From Pseudomonas nunensis (GTDB lineage: Bacteria; Pseudomonadota; Gammaproteobacteria; Pseudomonadales; Pseudomonadaceae), in assembly GCF_024296925.1 (NCBI RefSeq), contig NZ_CP101125.1, positions 4,528,501 through 4,592,500 on the forward strand: a stretch of DNA of 64,000 nucleotides, given 5' to 3'. This document shows positions 1 to 8,541 of the stretch, in pieces; position 1 is the first letter of the stretch, and the number at the start of each line of letters is the position of its first letter. The position numbers were made by a program, and so were the translations under genes. The notes under the pieces were generated by a model. The model made no database searches. It saw only the letters and a list, made by a program, of their open reading frames with translations, and had not been told where the DNA came from.

Positions 1-540
1 AACTGGCGCGGCATGCAACAATCCGGTGGACGTCGGATCAAGCGCAGCCTGTTTATCGACGCCAGCGGCGTGCGGTTTGTGCGCGATGACGAAGAATCGA
101 AACTGGCCCAGGTGCACTTGCTGACCGACTACATCAGCCGCAAACAAGCCGAACTCAAAGCCTGGAACGAAGCCCAGGGTAACGTCGCGGCAATGTCGGC
201 CAACCGCCGGCGCATGACCAACATCGGCACCTTCCGCGCCTATGCGCTGGCGTATCTGAAGAGCCACCCGGAGATCCAGCCGAACATGACCTGCATGGTC
301 CGCCAGATGCAGACCACCGCCCAGGGCATCCCGCTGGAAATCTACTGCTTCACCCGCACCACCGCATGGGCGGATTACGAGCGGATCCAGGGGGATATTT
401 TTGACTATTTACTGGCGGTGCTGCCGGAGTTTGGCTTGAGCCTGTATCAGCAGCCGAGTGGCGGGGATTTGCGCGCTGGGTTGCTGCCGGCGGTGTTGGG
501 CGCGAGCCATATTCCCGAGCCCGAAAAACACGTCATGTAA
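1..540 (+). CDS. Mechanosensitive ion channel, C-terminal part (YbdG/MscM-like), 5' truncated by window edge
   Basis: The reading frame is open from base 1 (four codons before the first ATG at 13), so this is the end of a larger gene. The 179 visible residues contain the GGRRIKRS strand and the FRAYALAYLKSHPEI and IPLEIYCFT segments that I associate with the cytoplasmic beta/alpha-beta cage of MscS-family channels of the YbdG type. These miniconductance channels sit in the inner membrane and release solutes on hypo-osmotic shock. The membrane part lies outside the window. The stop is followed at once by a REP pair. The family call rests on recognition of these motifs; I cannot tell which MscS paralogue it is. 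Confidence 0.85.
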   Translation, partial: NWRGMQQSGGRRIKRSLFIDASGVRFVRDDEESKLAQVHLLTDYISRKQAELKAWNEAQGNVAAMSANRRRMTNIGTFRAYALAYLKSHPEIQPNMTCMVRQMQTTAQGIPLEIYCFTRTTAWADYERIQGDIFDYLLAVLPEFGLSLYQQPSGGDLRAGLLPAVLGASHIPEPEKHVM

Positions 541-554
541 CCCCACATCTCCCC

Positions 555-645
555 TGTAGGAGCGAGGCTTGCCCGCGAAGGCGGTGTGCCAGTCAGCATT
601 GATGTCAGCTGACACTCCGCCTTCGCGGGCAAGCCTCGCTCCTAC
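555..645. repeat. REP pair (TGTAGGAGCGAGGCTTGCCC type), convergent halves
   Basis: Two inverted arms, TGTAGGAGCGAGGCTTGCCC at the left and its complement at the right, flank a short variable centre. This is the typical two-REP arrangement of fluorescent pseudomonads. The right arm contains the stop codon of the neighbouring minus-strand transporter (TAG at 644-642). Confidence 0.9.
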
Positions 646-1511
646 GAAGAGCGGATGGCGGTGGGCCTGATGCCCAACCGACTAATCCACACCGCCATCA
701 AAATCACCGCCCCACCGAGAAACAGGCGCCCCAGTTCTTCATGCTGATTCCAGATCAGCAAATTGATCAGCAACCCCACCGGCACATGCAGGTTGTTCAT
801 CACCGCCAGCGTGCCGCCATTCACCAGGCATGCGCCTTTGTTCCACCAGTACAACCCCAGCGCCGTCGAGACCAGGCCGAGGAATACCAGCACGCCCCAC
901 TGCAGCGGCGCTTCGGGCAGGAAGTTCTGTTTGCCGAACAGCAGAAACGCCGGTAATGCGATCGCCAGTGCGCCGAGGTAGAAGTAGCCGAAACGCCGAT
1001 AGTGCGGCAGATCACTTGGGTGCCGCGCCACCAGATGCTTATAAAGCACTTGCCCCGCGGCGTAGGTGAAGTTGGCCAGTTGCAGCAACAGGAAGCCCAT
1101 GAAGAAGTCCGGGTTGATCCGGTCGTAGCGAATCACTGCCGCGCCCGCCACCGCCACCAAAGCGGCCACCAACGCCCACGGATTGAAACGCCGGTTCAAC
1201 GCATCCTCGATCAGCGTGACGTGCAGCGGTGTGAGGATGGTGAACAGCAAGACTTCCGGCACCGTCAGCACCCGGAAGCTCAGGTACAGGCAGACGTAGG
1301 TCACGCCGAACTGCAACGCGCCGATCAGCAACATGCCGCGCATGAATGCGGGCTCCACCGAACGCCAGCGCGTGAGCGGAATAAACACCAGTCCCGCCAG
1401 CAGTACGCGCACCAGCACCGCGAAGTAACTGTCGACATGCCCGGCCAGGTATTCGCCGATCAAACTGAAGGAAAACGCCTGGATCAGCGTGACAAAAAGT
1501 AGATAGCCCAT
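642..1511 (-). CDS. DMT (EamA) family transporter, carboxylate/amino acid/amine type
   Basis: This is a 289-residue, almost entirely hydrophobic protein with about ten predicted membrane helices in two EamA halves, as expected for drug/metabolite transporters of the inner membrane. I place the start at ATG 1511 (MGYLLFVTLIQAF); the frame stays open further upstream only because it runs through the REP element at 1591-1680. The C-terminal half has the conserved Gly/Trp-rich stretch ALGLYWWNKGACLVNGG. The substrate cannot be read from sequence. An oddity is that the TAG stop lies inside the REP pair at 555-645, so the last residues (IRSS) depend on that repeat. Confidence 0.85.
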   Translation of the reverse strand: MGYLLFVTLIQAFSFSLIGEYLAGHVDSYFAVLVRVLLAGLVFIPLTRWRSVEPAFMRGMLLIGALQFGVTYVCLYLSFRVLTVPEVLLFTILTPLHVTLIEDALNRRFNPWALVAALVAVAGAAVIRYDRINPDFFMGFLLLQLANFTYAAGQVLYKHLVARHPSDLPHYRRFGYFYLGALAIALPAFLLFGKQNFLPEAPLQWGVLVFLGLVSTALGLYWWNKGACLVNGGTLAVMNNLHVPVGLLINLLIWNQHEELGRLFLGGAVILMAVWISRLGIRPTAIRSS

Positions 1512-1590
1512 GCTCGCCTCGTTTTGAATGGCGGCGACGATAGCGGGTTTTGCTCTTCGCTGCGAATCATCAGATAACACACAAATCCCC

Positions 1591-1680
1591 TGTGGGAGCG
1601 GGCTTGCTCGCGAAGAGGCCGTGTCAGTCGACATCTCTGCTGGATGACACACCGCTTTCGCGAGCAAGCCCGCTCCCACA
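1591..1680. repeat. REP pair (TGTGGGAGCGGGCTTGCTCG type)
   Basis: Inverted arms TGTGGGAGCGGGCTTGCTCG and complement are joined by a centre containing GTCAGTCGACAT. It lies in the 346-base gap between the DMT gene and azoR; apart from this repeat and the azoR terminator I see nothing else in that gap. Confidence 0.92.
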
Positions 1681-1711
1681 GGGATGGGTGTTCGGGCAGT
1701 AAATCGCAGGC

Positions 1712-1750
1712 AAAAAAAAGCCCGATCTCGCTAATGCGTTCAATCGGGCT
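1712..1750 (-). terminator. Rho-independent terminator of azoR
   Basis: On the minus strand an 8-bp stem (AGCCCGAT paired with ATCGGGCT) with a 16-base loop is followed by a run of seven U residues (the A run at 1712-1718). It lies about 110 bases downstream of the azoR stop. Confidence 0.8.
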
Positions 1751-1857
1751 ACAGCACTCAGGAGCAACAAGTGCAAAGGGAGGTTCGATGCGCATGCAAA
1801 CTTGAAGGGTTGCGCCAGGTCACTTGAACATCAAGGGATTATCTGGCGATTAAAGCC

Positions 1858-2457
1858 TCAAGCCACTTGGGAAAGCTTGGCGTTGGCCTGGTTCAGGCCC
1901 TTCTCCTGGAAGTCACCGCCCAGGTTCATGCCTTCGGCGTGGATGAAGGTCACGTCGTGGATGCCGATGAAGGCCATCACCTGGCGCAGGTACGGTTCCT
2001 GATGATCCGCCGGGCCACCGGCGTAGATCCCGCCGCGAGCGGTCAGCACGTAGGCACGCTTGCCGCTGAGCAGGCCTTGCGGGCCGGTATCGGTGTACTT
2101 GAAGGTCACGCCGGCACGCAGCACATGGTCGAGCCAGGCCTTGAGGGTGCTCGGGATCGCGAAGTTGTACATCGGCGCGGCCATGACCAGTACATCGGCG
2201 GCGAGCAATTCATCGGTCAATTGGTTGGAGCGGTCCAGGGAAGCCTGTTCGATGTCGTTGCGTTGTTCGGCAGGTTTCATCCAGCCGCCCAGCAAGTTGA
2301 TGTCCAGGTGCGGCACCGGGTTGACGGCGAGGTCACGGACGGTGATCTGGTCGGCCGGGTGTGCGGTTTTCCATTGGCTGATGAAGGTCTGGGTCAGCTG
2401 ACGGGATACCGAGTCTTGCTGACGGGCGCTGCTTTCGATGATCAGAACGCGGGACAT
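1858..2457 (-). CDS. azoR: FMN-dependent NADH:quinone oxidoreductase / azoreductase AzoR
   Basis: This is a 199-residue flavodoxin-like fold protein. The N-terminal MSRVLIIESSAR holds the phosphate-binding loop for FMN. MAAPMYNFAIPSTLKAWLDH near residues 93-112 and LTARGGIY near 137-145 are the flavin-contacting loops of the AzoR/AcpD family. The enzyme reduces quinones and azo bonds by two electrons at the expense of NADH, and protects against thiol and quinone stress in the cytoplasm. Its length matches the family. The gene ends in a good terminator at 1712-1750. An AT-rich upstream region with a long inverted repeat (2518-2559) may hold the operator. Confidence 0.93.
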   Translation of the reverse strand: MSRVLIIESSARQQDSVSRQLTQTFISQWKTAHPADQITVRDLAVNPVPHLDINLLGGWMKPAEQRNDIEQASLDRSNQLTDELLAADVLVMAAPMYNFAIPSTLKAWLDHVLRAGVTFKYTDTGPQGLLSGKRAYVLTARGGIYAGGPADHQEPYLRQVMAFIGIHDVTFIHAEGMNLGGDFQEKGLNQANAKLSQVA

Positions 2458-2517
2458 GAGATGTAGCCTCCATCTGAGAATGCTGTAAGTCGATGGAGTG
2501 GAGATTAAACAGAGTTA

Positions 2518-2559
2518 TATCGATGAAAAAGCGCAAATAACTGCTATAAAGCATCGATA
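2518..2559 (-). promoter_or_regulatory. Inverted repeat upstream of azoR, candidate operator
   Basis: TATCGATG at 2518-2525 and CATCGATA at 2552-2559 form an inverted repeat with a 26-base AT-rich spacer, 60 to 100 bases upstream of the azoR start. LysR-type regulators often control azoR homologues, and a LysR gene starts at 3049, but which protein binds here is inference. Confidence 0.4.
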
Positions 2560-2591
2560 AATTCGTTTATAAGCTGAGCGATCGCTGTATT

Positions 2592-2681
2592 TGTGGGAGC
2601 GGGCTTGCTCGCGAAAGCGGTGTGTCATTCAACATTTGTGTCGACTGGCATACCGCTTTCGCGAGCAAGCCCGCTCCCACA
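2592..2681. repeat. REP pair (TGTGGGAGCGGGCTTGCTCG type)
   Basis: The same arms as at 1591-1680 with a different centre. It ends three bases before the stop of the small exported protein at 2685. Confidence 0.92.
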
Positions 2682-2684
2682 GGT

Positions 2685-2999
2685 TTATTTAGGCGAGCAG
2701 CTCAAGTTGATACGCATCTTGATAATGGTACGGGTGAATTTGGCCGTGGCGTTTTTGTGTTTGCCGGCGGGCACTTCGATGGTGCGTGTACGCGGCGATT
2801 CCGGACCATTGTTGAATACCACCTTGCAGACCGCATCCGTGGCGCCGTAGTTGTTCACCTGAATAGACGCGATGTCGTTATCCGTGTCGTAGGCGTTGTA
2901 GTCGATGCTCAGGCCATTGAGCTGTTTTTGAACATCGATCGGATAGGCAAACGCAGTCAGCGGCAGCATCGCCAACACTACACAACAGAATTTTCTCAT
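2685..2999 (-). CDS. Small exported protein of unknown function
   Basis: This 104-residue protein starts at ATG 2999, chosen because GGAG lies just upstream and because the next residues form a clear Sec signal peptide (MRKFCCVVLAMLPLTAFA, likely cut after AFA). The mature part has two cysteines (in DAVCKVVF and NLSCSP) that could form a disulfide, and a basic, beta-rich C-terminal half. I recall similar short Pseudomonas proteins carrying a misleading 3-phosphoglycerate kinase label; nothing here resembles a kinase. It is divergent from the LysR gene, with 49 bases between the start codons, so the promoters must overlap. Confidence 0.75.
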   Translation of the reverse strand: MRKFCCVVLAMLPLTAFAYPIDVQKQLNGLSIDYNAYDTDNDIASIQVNNYGATDAVCKVVFNNGPESPRTRTIEVPAGKHKNATAKFTRTIIKMRINLSCSPK

Positions 3000-3048
3000 T
3001 CGGCAGTCTCCAATATGGACCGCCAGCTTAGGACAAGAGGAGCTCATC

Positions 3049-3972
3049 ATGAAAGCGCCCCGCGTGACCCTTGATCAATGGCGAACGTTGCAGGCCGTGG
3101 TCGACCACGGCGGTTTCGCCCAGGCCGCCGAAGCGCTGCATCGCTCGCAATCGTCGGTCAGCTACACCGTGGCCCGCATGCAGGACCAGCTCGGCGTGCC
3201 GTTATTGCGCATCGATGGTCGCAAAGCGGTGCTGACCGAGGCCGGCGGCGTGTTGCTGCGCCGCTCGCGGCAACTGGTCAAACAGGCCAGCCAACTGGAA
3301 GACCTGGCCCACCACATGGAACAAGGCTGGGAGGCGGAGGTGCGGTTGGTGGTCGATGCCGCCTACCCAAGCGCCCGCCTCGTGCGCGCCTTGACCGCGT
3401 TCATGCCGCAAAGCCGTGGCTGCCGGGTGCGGCTGCGCGAAGAAGTGTTGTCGGGTGTCGAAGAGGTCCTGCTTGAAGGTGTAGCCGACCTGGCCATCAC
3501 CGGTTTCAGCATTCCCGGCTACCTTGGCGCGGAATTGAGCGACGTCGAATTTGTCGCCGTCGCCCACCCCGATCACGCGCTGCACCGCATGAACCGCGAA
3601 CTGAATTTCCAGGACCTGGAAACCCAGATGCAAGTGGTGATCCGCGACTCCGGCCGCCAGCAGCCACGGGACGTCGGCTGGCTCGGCGCCGAACAGCGCT
3701 GGACCGTCGGCAGCCTGGCCACCGCCGCGACATTCGTCAGCAGCGGCCTGGGTTTCGCCTGGTTGCCCCGGCACATGATCGAACGGGAATTGAAGGAAGG
3801 TACGCTCAAGCTGCTACCGTTGGACCAGGGTGGCAGTCGCAACCCGAGCTTCTATCTGTACTCGAACAAGGACAAACCCTTGGGCCCGGCGACGCAAATC
3901 CTCATCGAACTGCTGCGCACCTTCGACACCGCGCCGCTGGATGCGCCCTTTGCCGCCCCAGAACAAGCCTGA
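3049..3972 (+). CDS. LysR-family transcriptional regulator
   Basis: This 307-residue protein has an N-terminal winged helix-turn-helix (about residues 5-65, with FAQAAEALHRSQSSVSYTVA as the recognition helix region) and a LysR substrate-binding domain. The start has a strong AGAGGAG ribosome site. It is the first gene of a tight run: the hydrolase starts 14 bases after its stop and ppiA 3 bases after that one. The inducer is unknown. Likely targets are its own operon, the divergent small gene, and perhaps azoR further left. Confidence 0.9.
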   Translation: MKAPRVTLDQWRTLQAVVDHGGFAQAAEALHRSQSSVSYTVARMQDQLGVPLLRIDGRKAVLTEAGGVLLRRSRQLVKQASQLEDLAHHMEQGWEAEVRLVVDAAYPSARLVRALTAFMPQSRGCRVRLREEVLSGVEEVLLEGVADLAITGFSIPGYLGAELSDVEFVAVAHPDHALHRMNRELNFQDLETQMQVVIRDSGRQQPRDVGWLGAEQRWTVGSLATAATFVSSGLGFAWLPRHMIERELKEGTLKLLPLDQGGSRNPSFYLYSNKDKPLGPATQILIELLRTFDTAPLDAPFAAPEQA

Positions 3973-3986
3973 CACGGAGTAACTGC

Positions 3987-4790
3987 ATGGCCTATTTCGA
4001 ACATGAAGGTTGCAACCTGCACTATGAGGAATATGGCCACGGCGCTCCCTTGCTGCTGGTCCACGGGCTGGGTTCCAGCACCCTGGACTGGGAAATGCAG
4101 ATCCCGGCGTTATCCGCCCGCTACCGGGTGATCGTGCCGGACGTACGCGGTCACGGCCGCTCGGACAAACCCCGCGAGCGCTACAGCATCGCCGGGTTCA
4201 GCGCCGACCTGATCGCCTTGATGGAACACCTGAACCTGGGCCCGACCCATTACGTGGGCCTGTCCATGGGCGGCATGATCGGTTTTCAACTGGCCACCGA
4301 TCAGCCGCAATTGCTCAAGAGTTTGTGCATCATCAACAGCGCGCCCGAGGTCAAGTTGCGCAGCCGCGACGACTACTGGCAGTGGTTCAAGCGCTGGAGC
4401 CTGATGCGTGTGCTCAGCCTCGGCACAATCGGCAAGGCCCTGGGCGCCAAGCTGTTCCCCAAACCGGAACAGGCTGATTTGCGACAAAAAATGGCCGAGC
4501 GCTGGGCAAAAAACGACAAACATGCTTATCTCGCCAGCTTCGATGCCATCGTTGGCTGGGGTGTTCAGGAACGACTTTCCAAGGTCACCTGTCCAACCCT
4601 CATCATCAGCGCCGACCGTGACTACACACCGGTCGCACTGAAAGAAACCTATGTAAAACTGCTGCCCGATGCGCGGCTGGTGGTGATCGCCGATTCGCGC
4701 CACGCCACCCCGCTGGATCAACCCGAACGCTTTAACCAAACCCTGCTCGAGTTTCTCACCGCAGTCGACACCACTACTCAGGATCACTGA
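3987..4790 (+). CDS. Alpha/beta hydrolase
   Basis: This 267-residue alpha/beta-hydrolase has the oxyanion-hole HGLG (residues 26-29), nucleophile elbow GLSMGG with Ser93, a probable catalytic Asp at 210 or 212 (SADRDYTP) and His239 (SRHATP). The overall pattern resembles 3-oxoadipate enol-lactonase and BioH-like esterases, but there are no protocatechuate genes nearby to support a lactonase role. There is no signal peptide, so it should act in the cytoplasm. It is translated in an operon between the LysR regulator and ppiA. Confidence 0.88.
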   Translation: MAYFEHEGCNLHYEEYGHGAPLLLVHGLGSSTLDWEMQIPALSARYRVIVPDVRGHGRSDKPRERYSIAGFSADLIALMEHLNLGPTHYVGLSMGGMIGFQLATDQPQLLKSLCIINSAPEVKLRSRDDYWQWFKRWSLMRVLSLGTIGKALGAKLFPKPEQADLRQKMAERWAKNDKHAYLASFDAIVGWGVQERLSKVTCPTLIISADRDYTPVALKETYVKLLPDARLVVIADSRHATPLDQPERFNQTLLEFLTAVDTTTQDH

Positions 4791-4793
4791 CCC

Positions 4794-5351
4794 ATGCTGA
4801 AAAAAATCGCCCTCGTCGCCGGCTCCGTACTGTTTGCCGCCAACCTGATGGCCGCCACGCCCGCCAAGGCGCCGCATGTGCTGCTGGACACCACCAATGG
4901 CCAGATCGAAATCGAACTGGACCCGGTCAAGGCGCCGATCAGTACCAAGAACTTTCTGGACTACGTCAACAGCGGCTTCTACAACAACACGATTTTCCAC
5001 CGTGTGATCCCCGGGTTCATGATCCAGGGCGGTGGTTTCACGCAACAGATGCAGCAGAAAGAAACCAAGGCACCGATCAAGAACGAATCCAAAAACGGCC
5101 TGCATAACGTGCGTGGCACGCTGTCCATGGCCCGCACCTCTGTGCCGGATTCGGCCACCAGCCAATTCTTCGTCAACGTCAAGGACAACGACTTCCTCGA
5201 CCAGGGCGACGGTTACGCGGTGTTTGGCAAAGTCGTCAAAGGCATGGACGTAGTTGATGTCATCGTCAACTCGCAGACCACCACCAAAAGCGGCATGAAA
5301 GACGTGCCTGCCGATCCTGTGTTCATCAAGTCGGCCAAAGTCATCGACTAA
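4794..5351 (+). CDS. ppiA: Periplasmic peptidyl-prolyl cis-trans isomerase A (cyclophilin)
   Basis: A signal peptide ([20 protein letters not shown]) precedes a complete cyclophilin domain of about 160 residues. The catalytic and binding residues are visible in [19 protein letters not shown] (Phe-His-Arg) and in the SQFFVNV and YAVFGKV segments. It accelerates proline isomerisation of exported proteins in the periplasm. The length of 185 fits PpiA. The start lies only 3 bases after the hydrolase stop, so translation is probably coupled. Confidence 0.95.
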   Translation: MLKKIALVAGSVLFAANLMAATPAKAPHVLLDTTNGQIEIELDPVKAPISTKNFLDYVNSGFYNNTIFHRVIPGFMIQGGGFTQQMQQKETKAPIKNESKNGLHNVRGTLSMARTSVPDSATSQFFVNVKDNDFLDQGDGYAVFGKVVKGMDVVDVIVNSQTTTKSGMKDVPADPVFIKSAKVID

Positions 5352-5367
5352 GCTGCACAAGGAATGT

Positions 5368-5400
5368 TGAGCGGTCGCCGGTGCTTTACGGCGCCGCTCA
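5368..5400 (+). terminator. Possible terminator hairpin after ppiA
   Basis: TGAGCGGTCGCC and GGCGCCGCTCA pair with one bulged mismatch around a 10-base loop. There is no U tract, so it may act only as a 3' stabilising structure. Confidence 0.4.
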
Positions 5401-5439
5401 TCGTGCTCAAAGGAAAGCCCCTGCGCGGGCGGAGAACCA

Positions 5440-7272
5440 ATGCTTTATCGCCGTTTTGAAAAACTGATCGACATCTTCCGCGACGCACCGACGGCAGCTC
5501 CGCCGGATCGGGTTCTCCCCTTCTATACCTATTACTTGAAGCAGGTCTGGCCGAGTTTCGCCGCCCTGCTGATCGTCGGCCTGTGTGCCTCGTTGATCGA
5601 AGTCGCGCTGTTCAATTATTTGAGCCGCATCATCGACCTGGCCCAAGGTACGCCGAACCCGAACTTCTTCCAGGATCACGCCCTCGAACTGACCTGGATG
5701 GTGGTGGTCACCCTGATCCTGCGCCCGATATTCTTCGCGCTGCACGATCTGCTGGTGCACCAGACCCTGACCCCTGGCATGACCAGCCTGATCCTCTGGC
5801 AGAACCATCGCTACGTGCTCAAACAGAGCCTGAATTTCTTCCAGAATGACTTCGCCGGGCGCATCGCCCAACGCATCATGCAGACCGGCAACGCCCTGCG
5901 CGATTCCGCCGTGCAAGCCGTGGACGCGCTGTGGCATGTGCTGATCTACGCGATCAGCGCGCTGGTGTTGTTTGCCGAAGCCGACTGGCGCCTGATGATC
6001 CCGCTGATGACCTGGATCGCAGGCTTTATTGGCGCGCTGTATTACTTCGTGCCACGGGTCAAGGATCGCTCGGTGCAGTCTTCCGATGCGCGCTCAAAAC
6101 TCATGGGGCGGATCGTCGACGGCTACACCAACATCACCACCCTGAAACTGTTCGCCCACACCAATTTCGAACAGCATTACGCCAAGGAAGCGATCAAGGA
6201 ACAGACCGAAAAAGCCCAGATGGCCGGCCGCGTGGTCACCAGCATGGACGTGGCCATCACCAGCATGAACGGCCTGCTAATCGTCACCACCACCGGCCTG
6301 GCCCTGTGGCTGTGGACCCAGTCGCTGATCTCGGTGGGCGCGATTGCCTTGGCCACCGGCCTGGTGATCCGCATCGTCAACATGTCCGGCTGGATCATGT
6401 GGGTGGTCACCGGCATCTTCGAAAACATTGGCATGGTCCAGGATGGTTTGCGCACCATCGCTCAACCGGTCAGCGTCACCGACCGCGAGCACGCCAAGCC
6501 ACTGGCGGTGGCCAACGGCGAAGTGCGCTTCGAGCACGTCGATTTCCACTACGGCAAGAAGAGCGGCATCATCGGCGGCCTCAACCTGACCATCAAACCC
6601 GGCGAGAAAATAGGCCTGATCGGCCCGTCGGGCGCCGGCAAATCGACCCTGGTCAACCTGCTGCTGCGCCTCTACGACGTGGAAGGCGGACGCATCCTGA
6701 TCGATGGCCAGAACATCGCCGAAGTCGGCCAGGAAAGCTTGCGCGAGCGCATCGGCATGATCACCCAGGACACGTCGCTGCTGCACCGTTCGATCCGCGA
6801 CAATCTGCTTTACGGCCGGCCCGACGCCACCGACGCCGAACTCTGGGAAGCGGTGCACAAAGCCCGGGCCGACGAGTTCATCCCGTTGCTCTCGGACGCC
6901 GAAGGCCGCACGGGTTTCGATGCGCACGTGGGTGAGCGTGGGGTGAAGCTCTCTGGCGGCCAGCGTCAGCGGATCGCTATCGCGCGGGTGCTGCTCAAGG
7001 ACGCGCCGATCCTGATCATGGACGAAGCCACCTCGGCGCTGGACTCGGAAGTCGAAGCGGCGATCCAGGAAAGCCTGGAAACCCTGATGCAAGGCAAAAC
7101 CGTGATCGCCATCGCCCACCGGCTCTCGACCATCGCCCGCATGGATCGGTTGGTGGTGCTGGAAAACGGCAAGATCGCCGAGACCGGCAGCCACGCTGAA
7201 CTGCTGGCCCATGGCGGGCTGTATGCAAGGCTGTGGGCGCACCAGACAGGTGGGTTTGTCGGGATCGACTAG
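5440..7272 (+). CDS. MsbA-like ABC exporter (fused membrane and ATPase domains)
   Basis: This 610-residue half-transporter has a six-helix transmembrane domain over residues 30-330 and a nucleotide-binding domain over 360-605. The ATPase motifs are complete: Walker A GPSGAGKS 395-402, Q-loop Gln443, signature LSGGQ 504-508, Walker B ILIMDE 524-529 and H-loop His560. It should work as a homodimer in the inner membrane, exporting a hydrophobic substrate. It is not clearly the essential MsbA: the N-terminus is longer and no lipid A genes are near. It is followed by a repeat and a strong terminator. Confidence 0.88.
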   Translation: MLYRRFEKLIDIFRDAPTAAPPDRVLPFYTYYLKQVWPSFAALLIVGLCASLIEVALFNYLSRIIDLAQGTPNPNFFQDHALELTWMVVVTLILRPIFFALHDLLVHQTLTPGMTSLILWQNHRYVLKQSLNFFQNDFAGRIAQRIMQTGNALRDSAVQAVDALWHVLIYAISALVLFAEADWRLMIPLMTWIAGFIGALYYFVPRVKDRSVQSSDARSKLMGRIVDGYTNITTLKLFAHTNFEQHYAKEAIKEQTEKAQMAGRVVTSMDVAITSMNGLLIVTTTGLALWLWTQSLISVGAIALATGLVIRIVNMSGWIMWVVTGIFENIGMVQDGLRTIAQPVSVTDREHAKPLAVANGEVRFEHVDFHYGKKSGIIGGLNLTIKPGEKIGLIGPSGAGKSTLVNLLLRLYDVEGGRILIDGQNIAEVGQESLRERIGMITQDTSLLHRSIRDNLLYGRPDATDAELWEAVHKARADEFIPLLSDAEGRTGFDAHVGERGVKLSGGQRQRIAIARVLLKDAPILIMDEATSALDSEVEAAIQESLETLMQGKTVIAIAHRLSTIARMDRLVVLENGKIAETGSHAELLAHGGLYARLWAHQTGGFVGID

Positions 7273-7285
7273 GTTGCGGATCCCT

Positions 7286-7406
7286 TGTAGCAGCTGGCGA
7301 AGCCTGCGTTCGGCTGCGCAGCAGTCGTGATCGGTCGACCTGAAACACTGCGCTGCCTGATTTACGACTGCTTCGCAGCCGAACGCAGCCTTCGGCAGCT
7401 GCTACA
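7286..7406. repeat. Long inverted repeat (TGTAGCAGCTGGCGAAGCCTG type)
   Basis: The outer arms TGTAGCAGCTG and CAGCTGCTACA enclose inner arms related to TTCGGCTGCGAAGCAGTCGT. Two relatives lie at 51305-51450 and 60022-60154. In transcribed RNA it would fold into one long stem. Confidence 0.88.
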
Positions 7407-7425
7407 CAAACGTCGCTGACTCAAC

Positions 7426-7471
7426 AAAAAACCGCCACAGCCCTCTAACCATGGGCCCTGGCGGTTTTTTT
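7426..7471. terminator. Bidirectional Rho-independent terminator
   Basis: AAAAACCGCCA and TGGCGGTTTTTTT form a stem whose inner part continues with GCCC and GGGC. T runs face outward on both strands. It ends transcription of the ABC exporter at 5440-7272. Confidence 0.88.
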
Positions 7472-7570
7472 ATGTGCGCTGGAATTCCTCTAAAACCCTG
7501 CTGTACTCAGCCAAGGTTCTGGAGATGAACCTGTCGTAAATCTGCAGGAAGCATCACGCGATACAGTCTC

Positions 7571-7585
7571 GATAGGTCACCTATC
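7571..7585. promoter_or_regulatory. Perfect 15-bp palindrome overlapping the aqpZ leader
   Basis: GATAGGTCACCTATC is a perfect 7+1+7 palindrome lying directly before the AAGGA ribosome site and 12 bases before the aqpZ ATG. It could be an operator or a small RNA hairpin controlling ribosome access. Confidence 0.4.
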
Positions 7586-7597
7586 AAGGACGCTCTC

Positions 7598-8293
7598 ATG
7601 TCTCTGTTCAAACGTTCAGTCACTGAGTTGTTAGGTACGTTCTGGCTGGTGTTGGGTGGGTGCGGCAGTGCGGTGTTGGCCGCGTCTTCGCCGTTGGGTA
7701 TCGGCGTGTTGGGGGTGGCCCTGGCATTTGGTCTTACCGTGCTGACCATGGCGTTCGCCATAGGCCATATTTCTGGATGTCACCTCAACCCTGCCGTGTC
7801 GGTGGGATTGTTCGTCGGCGGTCGATTCCCTGCCAAAGAGTTACCCGCCTACATCATCGCCCAGGTGATCGGCGGGATCATCGCGGCGGCGCTGCTCTAC
7901 TACATCGCCAGCGGCAAGGAAGGCTTCGATCTGTCGGCAGGGCTGGCCTCCAATGGCTACGCCGAGCACTCCCCCGGCAAATACTCGATGGCCGCAGGCT
8001 TTGTCTGTGAGCTGGTGATGACGGCGATGTTCGTGCTGATCATCCTCGGCGCCACCGACAAACGCGCCCCGGCGGGACTCGCACCGATCGCCATCGGCCT
8101 GGCCCTGACGCTGATCCACCTGATCTCGATTCCAGTGACCAACACCTCGGTCAACCCGGCCCGCAGCACGGGGCCGGCGCTGATGGTTGGCGGTTGGGCC
8201 ATCGCGCAGTTGTGGATGTTCTGGGTCGCGCCGTTGTTGGGCGCGGTGGTTGGCGGGGTGACTTATCGCTGGCTGGGTAAGGAAGGCACCTGA
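7598..8293 (+). CDS. aqpZ: Aquaporin Z, water channel
   Basis: This 231-residue six-helix channel has both NPA boxes, Asn64-Pro-Ala in HLNPAVSV and Asn186-Pro-Ala-Arg in SVNPARS. The selectivity filter residues expected for a strict water channel are all present: Phe44, His174, Thr183 and Arg189. It therefore should pass water and not glycerol, as a tetramer in the inner membrane. AAGGA lies at a good distance from the ATG. The neighbours give no further hint. An imperfect hairpin (8303-8339) follows the stop without a clear U tract. Confidence 0.95.
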   Translation: MSLFKRSVTELLGTFWLVLGGCGSAVLAASSPLGIGVLGVALAFGLTVLTMAFAIGHISGCHLNPAVSVGLFVGGRFPAKELPAYIIAQVIGGIIAAALLYYIASGKEGFDLSAGLASNGYAEHSPGKYSMAAGFVCELVMTAMFVLIILGATDKRAPAGLAPIAIGLALTLIHLISIPVTNTSVNPARSTGPALMVGGWAIAQLWMFWVAPLLGAVVGGVTYRWLGKEGT

Positions 8294-8541
8294 ACGCTTG
8301 GACGAGGATTTGTCATGTCTCCGGGCATGGCAATCCTCGCTTCCTCGACATGTTTCATTAACTCGGCGCAACTACTAAGTGCGCGGAACTTTATCAATCA
8401 ACCTTAATTCAACAAACACAACTTGCAAAGCCCTCACACAAGCAGAAGCAAATATCTCTTAGGCCTTATTTAAAGTCGTTGCTAATATCCCGCCCCTTGA
8501 ACCATTGTTCAATCCATCAGATAAACAACCGGAAAATATTT

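Noticed and set aside
1512..1679. N-terminal extension of the DMT protein beginning MGAGLLAKAV
   Set aside because: This peptide is simply the translation of a REP arm and recurs wherever the same repeat is read; the real start is ATG 1511.
4110..5360. 416-codon minus-strand frame opposite the hydrolase and ppiA
   Set aside because: Shadow of two well-supported genes, no ribosome site and no recognisable motif.
8386..8413. GAACTT box with 17-base spacing to TCAAC, as a possible AlgU promoter
   Set aside because: The -10 side agrees with the consensus only in its first two bases.
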